A stretch of DNA of 6,334 nucleotides from contig DNYQ01000264.1 in NCBI GenBank assembly GCA_003506745.1, forward strand, positions 1 through 6,334, read 5' to 3'. Source of the DNA: Syntrophaceae bacterium. Its GTDB lineage: Bacteria > Desulfobacterota > Syntrophia > Syntrophales > Smithellaceae. The notes under the pieces are model-generated. The model ran no database searches. It had not been told where the DNA came from and worked only from the letters and a program-made list of their open reading frames with translations. The translations under genes were made by a program, and so were the position numbers. Shown piece by piece: positions 1-5,740 of the stretch (within the stretch, counting starts at the first letter, position 1; the number at the start of each line of letters is the position of its first letter).

Positions 1-1664
1 ACGGCGGCATTGGCCATCCAGATGTGCAGCCAGCCCACCAGGGCGTCGGACAGACAGTTGAGAAAGTCGGCCGCGCCGATCAGGGGAACAAAAGGCGTCG
101 TCTTCATCATCTTGGCAAATGCCATGGCGGTCTCCGCGCAGGCATTGAGCGCGCCCTCGACAATGGCGGCCTCGGCTTTGAGGCTGTCATTACCCTTGGC
201 CTCGGCGACGGCGGCCTGGGTCAGGCCCAGGAGATTCATGAAATACAGGCCTTTTTTCATGCCGAGTTTGCGGCCCAGCAGGTCCATGGCCTGAATGCCG
301 TTGGTGCCTTCATAGATGAGGTTGATCTTCTGATCGCGCATCATCTGTTCAACCGGGTACTCCCGGCAATAGCCGTAGCCGCCGTAAGTCTGCACGGCAT
401 CCGAGCAGACTTCCATGCCCCGCTCGGTGCAGTAGGACTTGACCATCGGCGTCAGCATCTCGATGATGCCATGCCAGTATTCTTTATCCTGCTCATTTTG
501 TTCCAGCCCGGCGTTAAATTCGCGGTCCATGGCGTAATAGCACAGGAAAGCCAGCGCGCGGATCCCTTCGGTGATGCTCTTCTGCCTGATAAGCATGCGG
601 CGCACATCCGGATGCTGAATGATCGGCACTGCCTTGGCGTTCGGATCTTTCATGGCCATCGCGATGATGTTCGTGCCCTGAATACGCTGTTTGGCGTAGT
701 CCAGTGCGTGCAGATAGGCGGCCATCGCGAGCGATACGCCCATCATGCCCACGCCCTGACGCTCTTCATTCATCATCTGGAACATAATCTTCATGCCGTC
801 GCGCTCCTCGCCCATGAGGTAGCCGATGCACTTGCCATCGGTGCCGAAATTCAGCGTGCAGGTGGCGTTGCCGTGGATGCCCATTTTGCTTTCGATATTG
901 CCGCACTGCACGTCGTTGGGCTCGCCCAGCTCACCCTTTTCGTTGATGCGGATCTTGGGAACAATGAAAATGGAAATGCCCTTGGTGCCGGCGGGATCGC
1001 CTTCGATGCGGGCCAGGACCGGGTGGATGATGTTCTCGGCCAGGTCATGGTCGCCGGCGGATATGAAGCATTTGGTGCCGGTGATGGAGTAAGTGCCATC
1101 GGCGTTTTTTTTGGCCGACGTCTTCAGGATGCCCACGTCGGATCCCGCGCCCGGCTCGGTCAGGCACATGGTGCCGGCCCACACGCCGGTATACATCTTC
1201 TCCAGGATGACATCGCGCAGGGGGTGCTGGAAATGATCTTCCACCAGACGCGCTGCGCCGTGGGTCAGACCGGGATACATGAGAAAGGCCTGGTTGGTGG
1301 CCAGAAACATATTGGCGCAAGCCGCCCCGATGATAAATGGAAAAGCCTGACCGCCGACTTCCGGCGAATCGGATGTGGTCAGCCAGCCGCCCTCGCAATA
1401 AAGCTTATAAAGGCGGTGATAGGCCTCGGGTGCAAAAACTTTGCCGTCCTTGAAGACCGCTTCGACAGGTTTGCGATGAACCTCGTCCGGATAAGTGGGA
1501 GCAATTTCAACCTCGGCGAATTTCTGCGCCTGGTCCAGCACCATATTGCACATATCCACATCATGATCGGTATAACGGCCCTTGCCCAGGAGCGTTTCCC
1601 CGATATTGAAAACTTCATGCAGCTGGAATTTGATATCCCTTTCGTCAACCCACAAACTAGCCAT
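1..1664 (-). CDS. DmdC-type large acyl-CoA dehydrogenase, 3' end cut by window
   Basis: This FAD-dependent cytoplasmic enzyme would oxidise an acyl-CoA to the 2-enoyl-CoA and pass electrons to an electron-transfer flavoprotein. 554 codons are visible with no stop; the family runs to about 590-600 residues, so roughly the last 40 are missing. The start at 1664 is fixed by AAGGAGG five bases upstream. The N-terminus (about residues 1-35, MASLWVDERDIKFQLHEVF) resembles the short leader of this subfamily. The first ACAD signature, CLTEPGAGSD, ends at Asp176. QTYGGYGYCREYPVE is the second signature, and IYEGTNGIQ contains the probable catalytic Glu452. The remainder from about 470 matches the extra C-terminal helical domain of 3-methylmercaptopropionyl-CoA dehydrogenase-like proteins. 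Many relatives have no proven link to DMSP, so the substrate cannot be assigned and I give no symbol. It lies downstream of its own promoter and a probable TetR operator, and may also receive read-through from the hydratase genes. Confidence 0.92.
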   Translation of the reverse strand, partial: MASLWVDERDIKFQLHEVFNIGETLLGKGRYTDHDVDMCNMVLDQAQKFAEVEIAPTYPDEVHRKPVEAVFKDGKVFAPEAYHRLYKLYCEGGWLTTSDSPEVGGQAFPFIIGAACANMFLATNQAFLMYPGLTHGAARLVEDHFQHPLRDVILEKMYTGVWAGTMCLTEPGAGSDVGILKTSAKKNADGTYSITGTKCFISAGDHDLAENIIHPVLARIEGDPAGTKGISIFIVPKIRINEKGELGEPNDVQCGNIESKMGIHGNATCTLNFGTDGKCIGYLMGEERDGMKIMFQMMNEERQGVGMMGVSLAMAAYLHALDYAKQRIQGTNIIAMAMKDPNAKAVPIIQHPDVRRMLIRQKSITEGIRALAFLCYYAMDREFNAGLEQNEQDKEYWHGIIEMLTPMVKSYCTERGMEVCSDAVQTYGGYGYCREYPVEQMMRDQKINLIYEGTNGIQAMDLLGRKLGMKKGLYFMNLLGLTQAAVAEAKGNDSLKAEAAIVEGALNACAETAMAFAKMMKTTPFVPLIGAADFLNCLSDALVGWLHIWMANAA

Positions 1665-1669
1665 ACAAA

Positions 1670-1676
1670 CCTCCTT
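1670..1676 (-). promoter_or_regulatory. Shine-Dalgarno of the DmdC-like gene
   Basis: AAGGAGG on the minus strand sits five bases before the ATG at 1664 and fixes the start codon. Confidence 0.85.
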
Positions 1677-1690
1677 ATTTTTTTATTTAT

Positions 1691-1706
1691 GAACGAATAT
1701 TCGTTC
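1691..1706. promoter_or_regulatory. Perfect 16-bp palindrome, probable TetR/FadR-type operator
   Basis: GAACGAATATTCGTTC is a perfect inverted repeat, and its flanking bases 1688-1689 and 1708-1709 also pair. It lies 27 nt upstream of the DmdC-like start codon, about 43-58 nt downstream of the predicted transcript start. Read as an 18-mer (TGAACGAATATTCGTTCG), it differs from the Bacillus subtilis FadR consensus as I remember it (TGAATGA-M-TA-N-TCATTCA) at three positions, two of them a symmetric pair. The TetR-family protein in this window is the natural candidate to bind it, but that link is inferred. Confidence 0.7.
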
Positions 1707-1755
1707 GTATTCCCTTGCTTTCAGGATGTTGTTCCAAGAACGATCTTCGTCGAAG

Positions 1756-1784
1756 TTCATATGGCAATTGGAGGCAATTGTCAA
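1756..1784 (-). promoter_or_regulatory. Predicted sigma70-type promoter for the DmdC-like gene
   Basis: On the minus strand a perfect -35 box TTGACA (1784-1779) is followed by exactly 17 bases and then TATGAA (1761-1756), a 4-of-6 match to the -10 consensus. The start would be near 1749, giving an untranslated leader of about 85 nt. The spacer contains the direct repeat GGCAATTG. The box match and spacing are seen directly; activity is inferred. Confidence 0.6.
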
Positions 1785-1824
1785 GACTTCAGGGATATTT
1801 AATTCTGCAACCGGCTGCCGTCGT

Positions 1825-2211
1825 TTACACTTCCACCTCTACTTCGACTTTTTGGAGCACTTCCGCGCCGTTCTGGTTGATAACCTTGAGGTTAACCCTG
1901 GCGCGCCCCGCCTGCACATCCGTCACGGTTCCCTCTACTGAAATCGTATCTTCCATCATGACCGGAGCGCTGAACCGGCATTTTATTTTTTTCATCTTAC
2001 CGGGATCGCCTGTCCAGTCGGTAACGGTTTTCGCGGCAAAGGCCAGCGTACATAATCCCTGAAGGATGGCGCCGCCCAGCCCCACCATCTTTCCAAATTC
2101 AGGATCGATATGGATCGGGTTAAAATCACCCGATGCGCCGGCATAGTATATGGGCCGGTATTTATCGACTTTCTCGCTTCCGGTAAATGTCTGTCCCTTT
2201 TCAATGGCCAT
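1825..2211 (-). CDS. MaoC/HadB-like (R)-specific enoyl-CoA hydratase, catalytic subunit
   Basis: This 128-residue single-hotdog protein is of the MaoC/hydratase-2 type. Such enzymes add water to trans-2-enoyl-CoA to give (R)-3-hydroxyacyl-CoA, or run in reverse as dehydratases. The signature YYAGASGDFNPIHIDPEFG holds the catalytic pair Asp29 and His34 with the usual spacing, followed by the GLGGAILQGL helix. The length matches the small HadB-type subunits. The frame stays open upstream to 2406, but the ATG at 2211 is chosen because AGGAGG lies six bases before it and the protein then begins MAIEKGQTF, as in relatives. The preceding gene encodes a HadA-like partner without the dyad, and the two probably form a heterodimer. 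The C-terminus is an alternating Val-Glu run (VEVEVEV). The natural substrate is not readable; the dehydrogenase neighbours favour acyl-CoA breakdown over fatty-acid synthesis. Confidence 0.88.
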   Translation of the reverse strand: MAIEKGQTFTGSEKVDKYRPIYYAGASGDFNPIHIDPEFGKMVGLGGAILQGLCTLAFAAKTVTDWTGDPGKMKKIKCRFSAPVMMEDTISVEGTVTDVQAGRARVNLKVINQNGAEVLQKVEVEVEV

Positions 2212-2217
2212 GGCACG

Positions 2218-2223
2218 CCTCCT
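2218..2223 (-). promoter_or_regulatory. Shine-Dalgarno overlapping the upstream stop codon
   Basis: AGGAGG for the HadB-like gene overlaps the TAG stop (2224-2222) of the HadA-like gene. The two genes are 10 nt apart. Terminating ribosomes would sit on the next start site, which fits equimolar production of two subunits of one complex. Confidence 0.8.
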
Positions 2224-2659
2224 ATTTCCTTTCCACAAAGGTATAAATTCCACGGCTGACCTCTTTGCCGTGCTGGTTTCTGGACATGATCTCGACGGAA
2301 ACAACATCCAGTTTTTCCTTGTTTTTGATGTCGATAATTTTCGCCGTGGTGGTAATGGCATCACCCGCCTTGACCACTTCGAGGAATTCCAGCTCCTGCT
2401 CGCCATGCACGACCATCGGCATGTTCAGGTTCAATTCTTTATCGTTGAACACCGGTTCGATCAGGTACGCGCCAAAAACAACGGCAAAGGTGGGGGGCGC
2501 AATAATGGCGCCGTATTTCGATTTTTTGGCGAAATCATCATCGAGATAATGCGGGTCGAAATTCTTGATCGCTTTCGCGTATTCCTTTATTTTTTCCTTC
2601 CCCACTTCATAGGTATATGCCGGATAGGTTTTGCCGATGAATTTTGTATCAATGGACAT
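2222..2659 (-). CDS. MaoC-like HadA-type hotdog protein, probable non-catalytic partner subunit
   Basis: This 145-residue protein matches the N-terminal MaoC-dehydratase type (HadA/HadC-like). An opening GKTYPAYTYEVGKEKIKEYA is followed by NFDPHYLDDDFAKKSKYGAI and APPTFAVVFG, the usual order in this family. The segment around residues 34-40 lacks the G-D-x-N-P-x-x-H spacing of active hydratase-2 proteins, so it probably has no catalytic dyad of its own. In known HadAB-type heterodimers such a subunit shapes the acyl-binding channel while its partner supplies Asp and His; that role is inferred here. The start at 2659 is supported by AAGGAG eight bases upstream. It is followed after 10 nt by the catalytic partner and preceded by a hairpin-bearing 57-nt gap. 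Confidence 0.85.
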   Translation of the reverse strand: MSIDTKFIGKTYPAYTYEVGKEKIKEYAKAIKNFDPHYLDDDFAKKSKYGAIIAPPTFAVVFGAYLIEPVFNDKELNLNMPMVVHGEQELEFLEVVKAGDAITTTAKIIDIKNKEKLDVVSVEIMSRNQHGKEVSRGIYTFVERK

Positions 2660-2682
2660 AGCTATTTCTCCTTGATGTGGTT

Positions 2683-2703
2683 ATCCCTCCCGGACGGAGG
2701 GAT
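2683..2703. other. Intergenic 8-bp perfect hairpin
   Basis: ATCCCTCC and GGAGGGAT form an 8-bp stem around a 5-nt loop in the gap between the canonical ACAD and the HadA-like gene. In the minus-strand transcript no U-run follows, only AACCACATC and then the next Shine-Dalgarno, so it is not a standard terminator. Its 3' arm contains GGAGGG and lies 9 nt upstream of the real AAGGAG. It could protect an RNA end, mark a processing site or affect translation. Confidence 0.55.
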
Positions 2704-2716
2704 GCTGTTCGGTTTT

Positions 2717-3889
2717 TTAAGCTGCGTATTTCCGGATCAGATCCTTCGCAATCAAAATACGCTGTATTTCTGAAGTTCCCTCTCCGATCTCGCCAAGTCT
2801 GGCATCGCGGAAGAGACGCTCCACCGGATATTCCTTCATATAACCATAACCACCATGGACCTGCACCGCCAGGTGGGCTATCTGCGAGGCGGTCTCGGAA
2901 GCCCACACCTTTGCTACGGACGCCAGCACTGCAGAGTCGGGCTGGTTGGCCTCCTTAGCCCAGGAAGCCTGATAAATGAGGAGCCGCGCTGTATCGGACA
3001 TGATCAACATATCCGCGAGCTTGAAAGAGATGTCCTGAAAACGGTTGATCGGTTTCCCAAAAACCTTTCGTTCCTTGGAATACTTATTGGCAAGTTCCAG
3101 ACACTTGGCCGCAATCCCCAGGCAGACGGTTGCCATGCCGATCCTGCCGTATTCCAGCGTCATCATCGCCTGAATGAAGCCGTTGCCTACCGTCCCGAGA
3201 ACGGCGCTTTGGGGCACTTCACAATCCACAAGAATCAGTTCGGCTGTCGGGGAGCCGCGGAATCCCATTTTGTCGAAGGGTTTGCCCGCCGAAAATCCCC
3301 TGGTGCCCCTGTCAACCAGAAAGCATGTCACGCCGGCACCCGGTCCCTTCGCTTTGTCATTATAGGCGAAGATCAGTGCCACATCGGCAATCGTCGCGTT
3401 GGTAATGAATGTTTTGGTGCCATTGAGTATCCACTTGTCCCCGTTTTTCACGGCCGTGGTCTTAATGGAAGCGGCATCAGAGCCGGCTTCCGGCTCGGTA
3501 AGGCCAAAACAACCAATAATTTCACCTTTGATGATGCCGGGAAGATATTTTTTCTTCTGCGCTTCGTTACCGAACAGTCGGAGCGGCATGCCGAAAAGGC
3601 CACTGGAGGCGCCGCAGGATAAATACGTGGAGGCGCAGGCACTGGCCACGGCTTCGCCGGCAATCGCCTGACTGATTAAATCGAGATTCATGCCGCCGTA
3701 GGCTTCTTCGTGCCCGATGCCCAGATAGCCGATGCCGGCCATCATTTTGATATTCTCTCTCATCATTCTGGCGACTTCTTCATGCGACGCTTCATCCAGC
3801 ATCGCGGCGCGCGGCTCTATTTCCTTGGTGCAAAATTTCGTAAAATTGTCCTTGATGGATAATTGTTCCGGTGTCAGATCATAGTTCAT
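2717..3889 (-). CDS. Acyl-CoA dehydrogenase with canonical catalytic Glu (short-chain/butyryl-CoA-like)
   Basis: This 390-residue FAD enzyme has the normal length and full architecture of the ACAD family: an N-terminal helical domain, a middle beta domain and a C-terminal four-helix domain. The first signature, GLTEPEAGSDAAS, is at about 129-141, with the FAD/substrate stretch ILNGTKTFITNA at 154-165. The second signature, QVHGGYGYMKEYPVERLFRDA, starts at about 343. Glu370 in IGEGTSEIQ is at the position used as catalytic base by short- and medium-chain enzymes. The alternative base position is Gly248 (LEYGRIG), as expected for this type. AGGAG seven bases before the ATG supports the start. 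It follows the other ACAD gene after 48 nt, probably in one operon. It could act as a homotetramer or pair with its neighbour. Electron-transfer flavoprotein is the expected acceptor. The substrate is unknown; similarity in style to butyryl-CoA dehydrogenase does not settle it. Confidence 0.93.
   Translation of the reverse strand: MNYDLTPEQLSIKDNFTKFCTKEIEPRAAMLDEASHEEVARMMRENIKMMAGIGYLGIGHEEAYGGMNLDLISQAIAGEAVASACASTYLSCGASSGLFGMPLRLFGNEAQKKKYLPGIIKGEIIGCFGLTEPEAGSDAASIKTTAVKNGDKWILNGTKTFITNATIADVALIFAYNDKAKGPGAGVTCFLVDRGTRGFSAGKPFDKMGFRGSPTAELILVDCEVPQSAVLGTVGNGFIQAMMTLEYGRIGMATVCLGIAAKCLELANKYSKERKVFGKPINRFQDISFKLADMLIMSDTARLLIYQASWAKEANQPDSAVLASVAKVWASETASQIAHLAVQVHGGYGYMKEYPVERLFRDARLGEIGEGTSEIQRILIAKDLIRKYAA
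3396..3505 (-). repeat. Segment nearly repeated at 4605-4714 (ACAD paralogue copy)
   Basis: About 110 bases inside the two ACAD genes align without gaps at high identity. The shared run includes an identical 17-mer (GCGTTGGTAATGAATGT on the plus strand at 3396-3412 and 4605-4621). It encodes the conserved middle-domain stretch around ILNGTKTFITNA. This reflects paralogy and strong protein constraint, possibly with gene conversion. Confidence 0.6.
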
Positions 3890-3937
3890 AATTTTTCTCC
3901 TGTTTGATGTCTGTTTATTCTACCCCCCTGCCCTCGG

Positions 3938-5089
3938 TTACATAAAGCTCAGGATACGGGATATGATAAGTCGCTGAACTTCGGAGGTCCCGCCGCCGAT
4001 CTGCCCCAGCTTCGCATCCCTGAGGAATCGCTCGATCGGGTATTCATGAATGTATCCGTAACCGCCAAATACCTGGACTGCATCACTCGCGGCTTTCATG
4101 CCCCAGTCGCCTACAATCGCTTTGGCAAGTGAGGTATGCATGTGATTCAGAGGTTTGCCTGAATCCTTATCATGAGCAACTTGATAAACGGCCATTTTCG
4201 CGGCTTCTTTAACAATTTTCATATCTGCCAACTTGTGCTGGATTGCTTGGAACGCGTTAATCGGTTTACCGAACTGCACACGTTCCTGAGAGTATTTGGT
4301 GCACGCCTCGATGGCAAACTGCATACCGCCGACAAACGGAGCCAAAAGAGCACTCCTGTCCCAGGAGAGAGTCTCGTGCGTATATCCAAATCCCTTGCCG
4401 ACCTCGCCCAGCAGGTTTTCTTCCGGAACTTCGCAGTTATCCATAATTACTTCAGAGGTGGCGGATGCCCGCACGCCCATCTTGTGGAATGGCGTACCGG
4501 TCGAAAAACCGGGGAAACCCCTCTCGATGATGAAGGCAGTAATTCCGTTGTGCTTCAGCGCTTTATCAACCGTGGCATATACGACACAGACATTGCATAA
4601 CGGCGCGTTGGTAATGAATGTCTTCGTGCCGTTGAGAATCCACTTGTCGCCCTTTTTTACCGCGGTCGTCGTGATGGACGCGGCATCGGACCCGGCGCCC
4701 GGCTCCGTAAGTCCCATGCACCCGATCCACTCGCCGCTGGCAAGCTTCGGAATATATTTTTTCAACTGTGCCGGTGATCCATGTTTAAATATGGTATCCG
4801 CACACAAATAGGTATGCGCTCCCAGCGCCAGCAGGTGACCCTGATCAACGCCGGCATGCCCCAGTGCTTCGGTCGAAAGACAACAGGTCACGACACTGGC
4901 GCCGGATCCGCCCAGTTCTTCAGGAAACGGCAGGCCCAGAAGCCCCATTTCTCCCAATTTCCGCCAGACTTCCATCGAGAACTCACTATTGAGATCAGCC
5001 TCCTCGACAAGTGGCACAATTTCCTTTTTTGCGTATTTATAGACCGAATCTCTAAACATCAATTGTTCTTCCGTATAACCGAATTCCAT
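3938..5089 (-). CDS. Acyl-CoA dehydrogenase with Gly at the usual catalytic Glu and Asp at the alternative site
   Basis: This 383-residue ACAD has both family signatures intact: GLTEPGAGSDAAS (126-138) and QVFGGYGYIHEYPIERFLRD (339-358). The FAD-related stretch WILNGTKTFITNA is also intact. The residue corresponding to the catalytic Glu is Gly366 (IGGGTSEVQ). At the helix-G position where isovaleryl-CoA and long-chain dehydrogenases place their Glu it has Asp244 (LSWDRS). It may therefore use an Asp base or depend on a partner subunit. The start at 5089 is chosen because AAGGAGG lies five bases upstream; the frame is open to 5197, but that extension would overlap the regulator gene and reads as unrelated sequence. 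It begins 19 nt after the regulator and precedes the canonical ACAD by 48 nt. The substrate is unknown; a branched or ring acyl-CoA is possible, by analogy with the base position only. Confidence 0.92.
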   Translation of the reverse strand: MEFGYTEEQLMFRDSVYKYAKKEIVPLVEEADLNSEFSMEVWRKLGEMGLLGLPFPEELGGSGASVVTCCLSTEALGHAGVDQGHLLALGAHTYLCADTIFKHGSPAQLKKYIPKLASGEWIGCMGLTEPGAGSDAASITTTAVKKGDKWILNGTKTFITNAPLCNVCVVYATVDKALKHNGITAFIIERGFPGFSTGTPFHKMGVRASATSEVIMDNCEVPEENLLGEVGKGFGYTHETLSWDRSALLAPFVGGMQFAIEACTKYSQERVQFGKPINAFQAIQHKLADMKIVKEAAKMAVYQVAHDKDSGKPLNHMHTSLAKAIVGDWGMKAASDAVQVFGGYGYIHEYPIERFLRDAKLGQIGGGTSEVQRLIISRILSFM

Positions 5090-5094
5090 GAATC

Positions 5095-5101
5095 CCTCCT
5101 T
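5095..5101 (-). promoter_or_regulatory. Shine-Dalgarno that sets the ACAD start at 5089
   Basis: AAGGAGG on the minus strand, five bases from the ATG, selects this start over the longer open frame reaching 5197. Confidence 0.85.
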
Positions 5102-5108
5102 TGGCACA

Positions 5109-5717
5109 TTATTTTTCCTTGATGACTTTACAGAGAATCTGTTCTTTGATTTTCGCCTTGATCTCGCCGTAATCAAAGGCATCATGATCAATGGCATACT
5201 GGATAATGGTTCCCTGAATCAGGGCGATGATAATGACGGAGGTCGGTTTCACATCCTCAACCGTGAACACGCCTTTGGCCGTCCCTTCATGAATAATCGC
5301 CGCTATCTCATCACGGTAGCTCTGAAAAAGTTTTATATTCGCCTGACGGATCTTGGTGTCATGATTAATCTGGGCCCAAAAATCGATCAGCACATAAAAA
5401 TAAGCTTTTTCCTTGTCCACCAGAGCAAGCGCCTCTTCGCAAAAGGCCATCAACTTGTCTTTCGGTTCCGAAAGTTCCGAAAGCGCCTTCTTGAGATTAT
5501 CCCGGAGTTTGGCGTTCATCTCCTTGAGCAGCTTGAACAGGAGATCTTCCTTGTTTTTGAAATAATAGTGAACCAGACCGGTTGACAGGCCGGCTTCCAG
5601 AGCGATGTCCTTGATCGTGAAATCGTTGTAACCCTTCTGCGCGACAACTTTGTAAGCCGCCGCCGTCAACTGGGCGCGCCTGATATTTAATAAATCATTC
5701 CTGTTGCGTTCATTCAT
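5109..5717 (-). CDS. TetR/AcrR-family transcriptional regulator
   Basis: This 202-residue protein has the normal length for a TetR repressor. The N-terminal DNA-binding domain is clear. Helix 1 covers about residues 13-28, and FTIKDIALEAGLSTGLVHYYF (33-53) is the helix-turn-helix with the typical Y-Y-F end, followed by KNKEDLLFKLL. The remaining all-helical part (about 60-202) would bind the ligand and dimerise. As the gene directly before acyl-CoA dehydrogenases, it probably responds to an acyl-CoA or related metabolite, as FadR- and PsrA-type members do. The start at 5717 gives the family's usual short lead before helix 1. Its Shine-Dalgarno is weak and distant (GAAGGAAGAG, 12 bases away), so the exact start is less certain. 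The frame is open to 5849, but that extension overlaps the phosphatase gene. No palindrome like 1691-1706 is seen immediately upstream, so autoregulation is not evident. Confidence 0.9.
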   Translation of the reverse strand: MNERNRNDLLNIRRAQLTAAAYKVVAQKGYNDFTIKDIALEAGLSTGLVHYYFKNKEDLLFKLLKEMNAKLRDNLKKALSELSEPKDKLMAFCEEALALVDKEKAYFYVLIDFWAQINHDTKIRQANIKLFQSYRDEIAAIIHEGTAKGVFTVEDVKPTSVIIIALIQGTIIQYAIDHDAFDYGEIKAKIKEQILCKVIKEK

Positions 5718-5727
5718 CGTTTCAGCA

Positions 5728-5740
5728 AACTCTTCCTTCA
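5728..5740 (-). promoter_or_regulatory. Purine-rich Shine-Dalgarno candidate of the regulator, overlapping the phosphatase stop
   Basis: TGAAGGAAGAG on the minus strand includes the TGA stop of the upstream gene and is the only plausible ribosome site before the ATG at 5717. The long spacing suggests weak translation or coupling to the upstream gene. Confidence 0.45.

Larger units (their letters stand above)
1665..1824 (-). promoter_or_regulatory. Intergenic control region before the DmdC-like gene
   Basis: This 160-nt gap is the only sizeable non-coding stretch in the window. In the direction of transcription it holds a sigma70-like promoter, a small CTTCG-T-CGAAG inverted repeat near the predicted transcript start, a perfect 16-bp palindrome and an AT-rich leader ending in AAGGAGG. 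I see no terminator hairpin with a U-run after the upstream stop at 1825, so transcripts of the upstream operon may continue into the DmdC-like gene. Confidence 0.75.

Noticed and set aside
24..1802. Long plus-strand open frame of 592 codons opposite the DmdC-like gene
   Set aside because: It is antisense to a clear ACAD and shows no recognisable domain. It is rich in His, Ala, Gly and Phe, as expected from reading the complement of a well-biased gene, and it lacks a convincing ribosome site.
2212..2406. N-terminal extension of the HadB-like hydratase to 2406
   Set aside because: It overlaps the HadA-like gene in another frame, and the ATG at 2211 has an ideal ribosome site and the family's usual N-terminus.
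2683..2716. Hairpin at 2683-2703 read as a plus-strand terminator with the TTTTTT at 2713-2718
   Set aside because: The T-run begins nine bases after the stem, and no plus-strand gene ends here; part of the T-run belongs to the stop region of the ACAD gene.
2855..3622. Plus-strand 255-codon open frame opposite the canonical ACAD
   Set aside because: It is an antisense shadow of a gene with intact family motifs; it has no domain of its own.
2660..3889. Assignment of the ACAD/hydratase genes to benzoate or cyclohexane carboxylate breakdown
   Set aside because: Syntrophic bacteria carry paired ACADs for such substrates, but no ring-specific hydratase, ring hydrolase or reductase is in view, and the sequence alone does not identify the substrate.
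5090..5197. N-terminal extension of the Asp-type ACAD by 36 residues
   Set aside because: The extension would overlap the regulator gene, its sequence is basic and unlike ACADs, and a strong Shine-Dalgarno sits right before the ATG at 5089.
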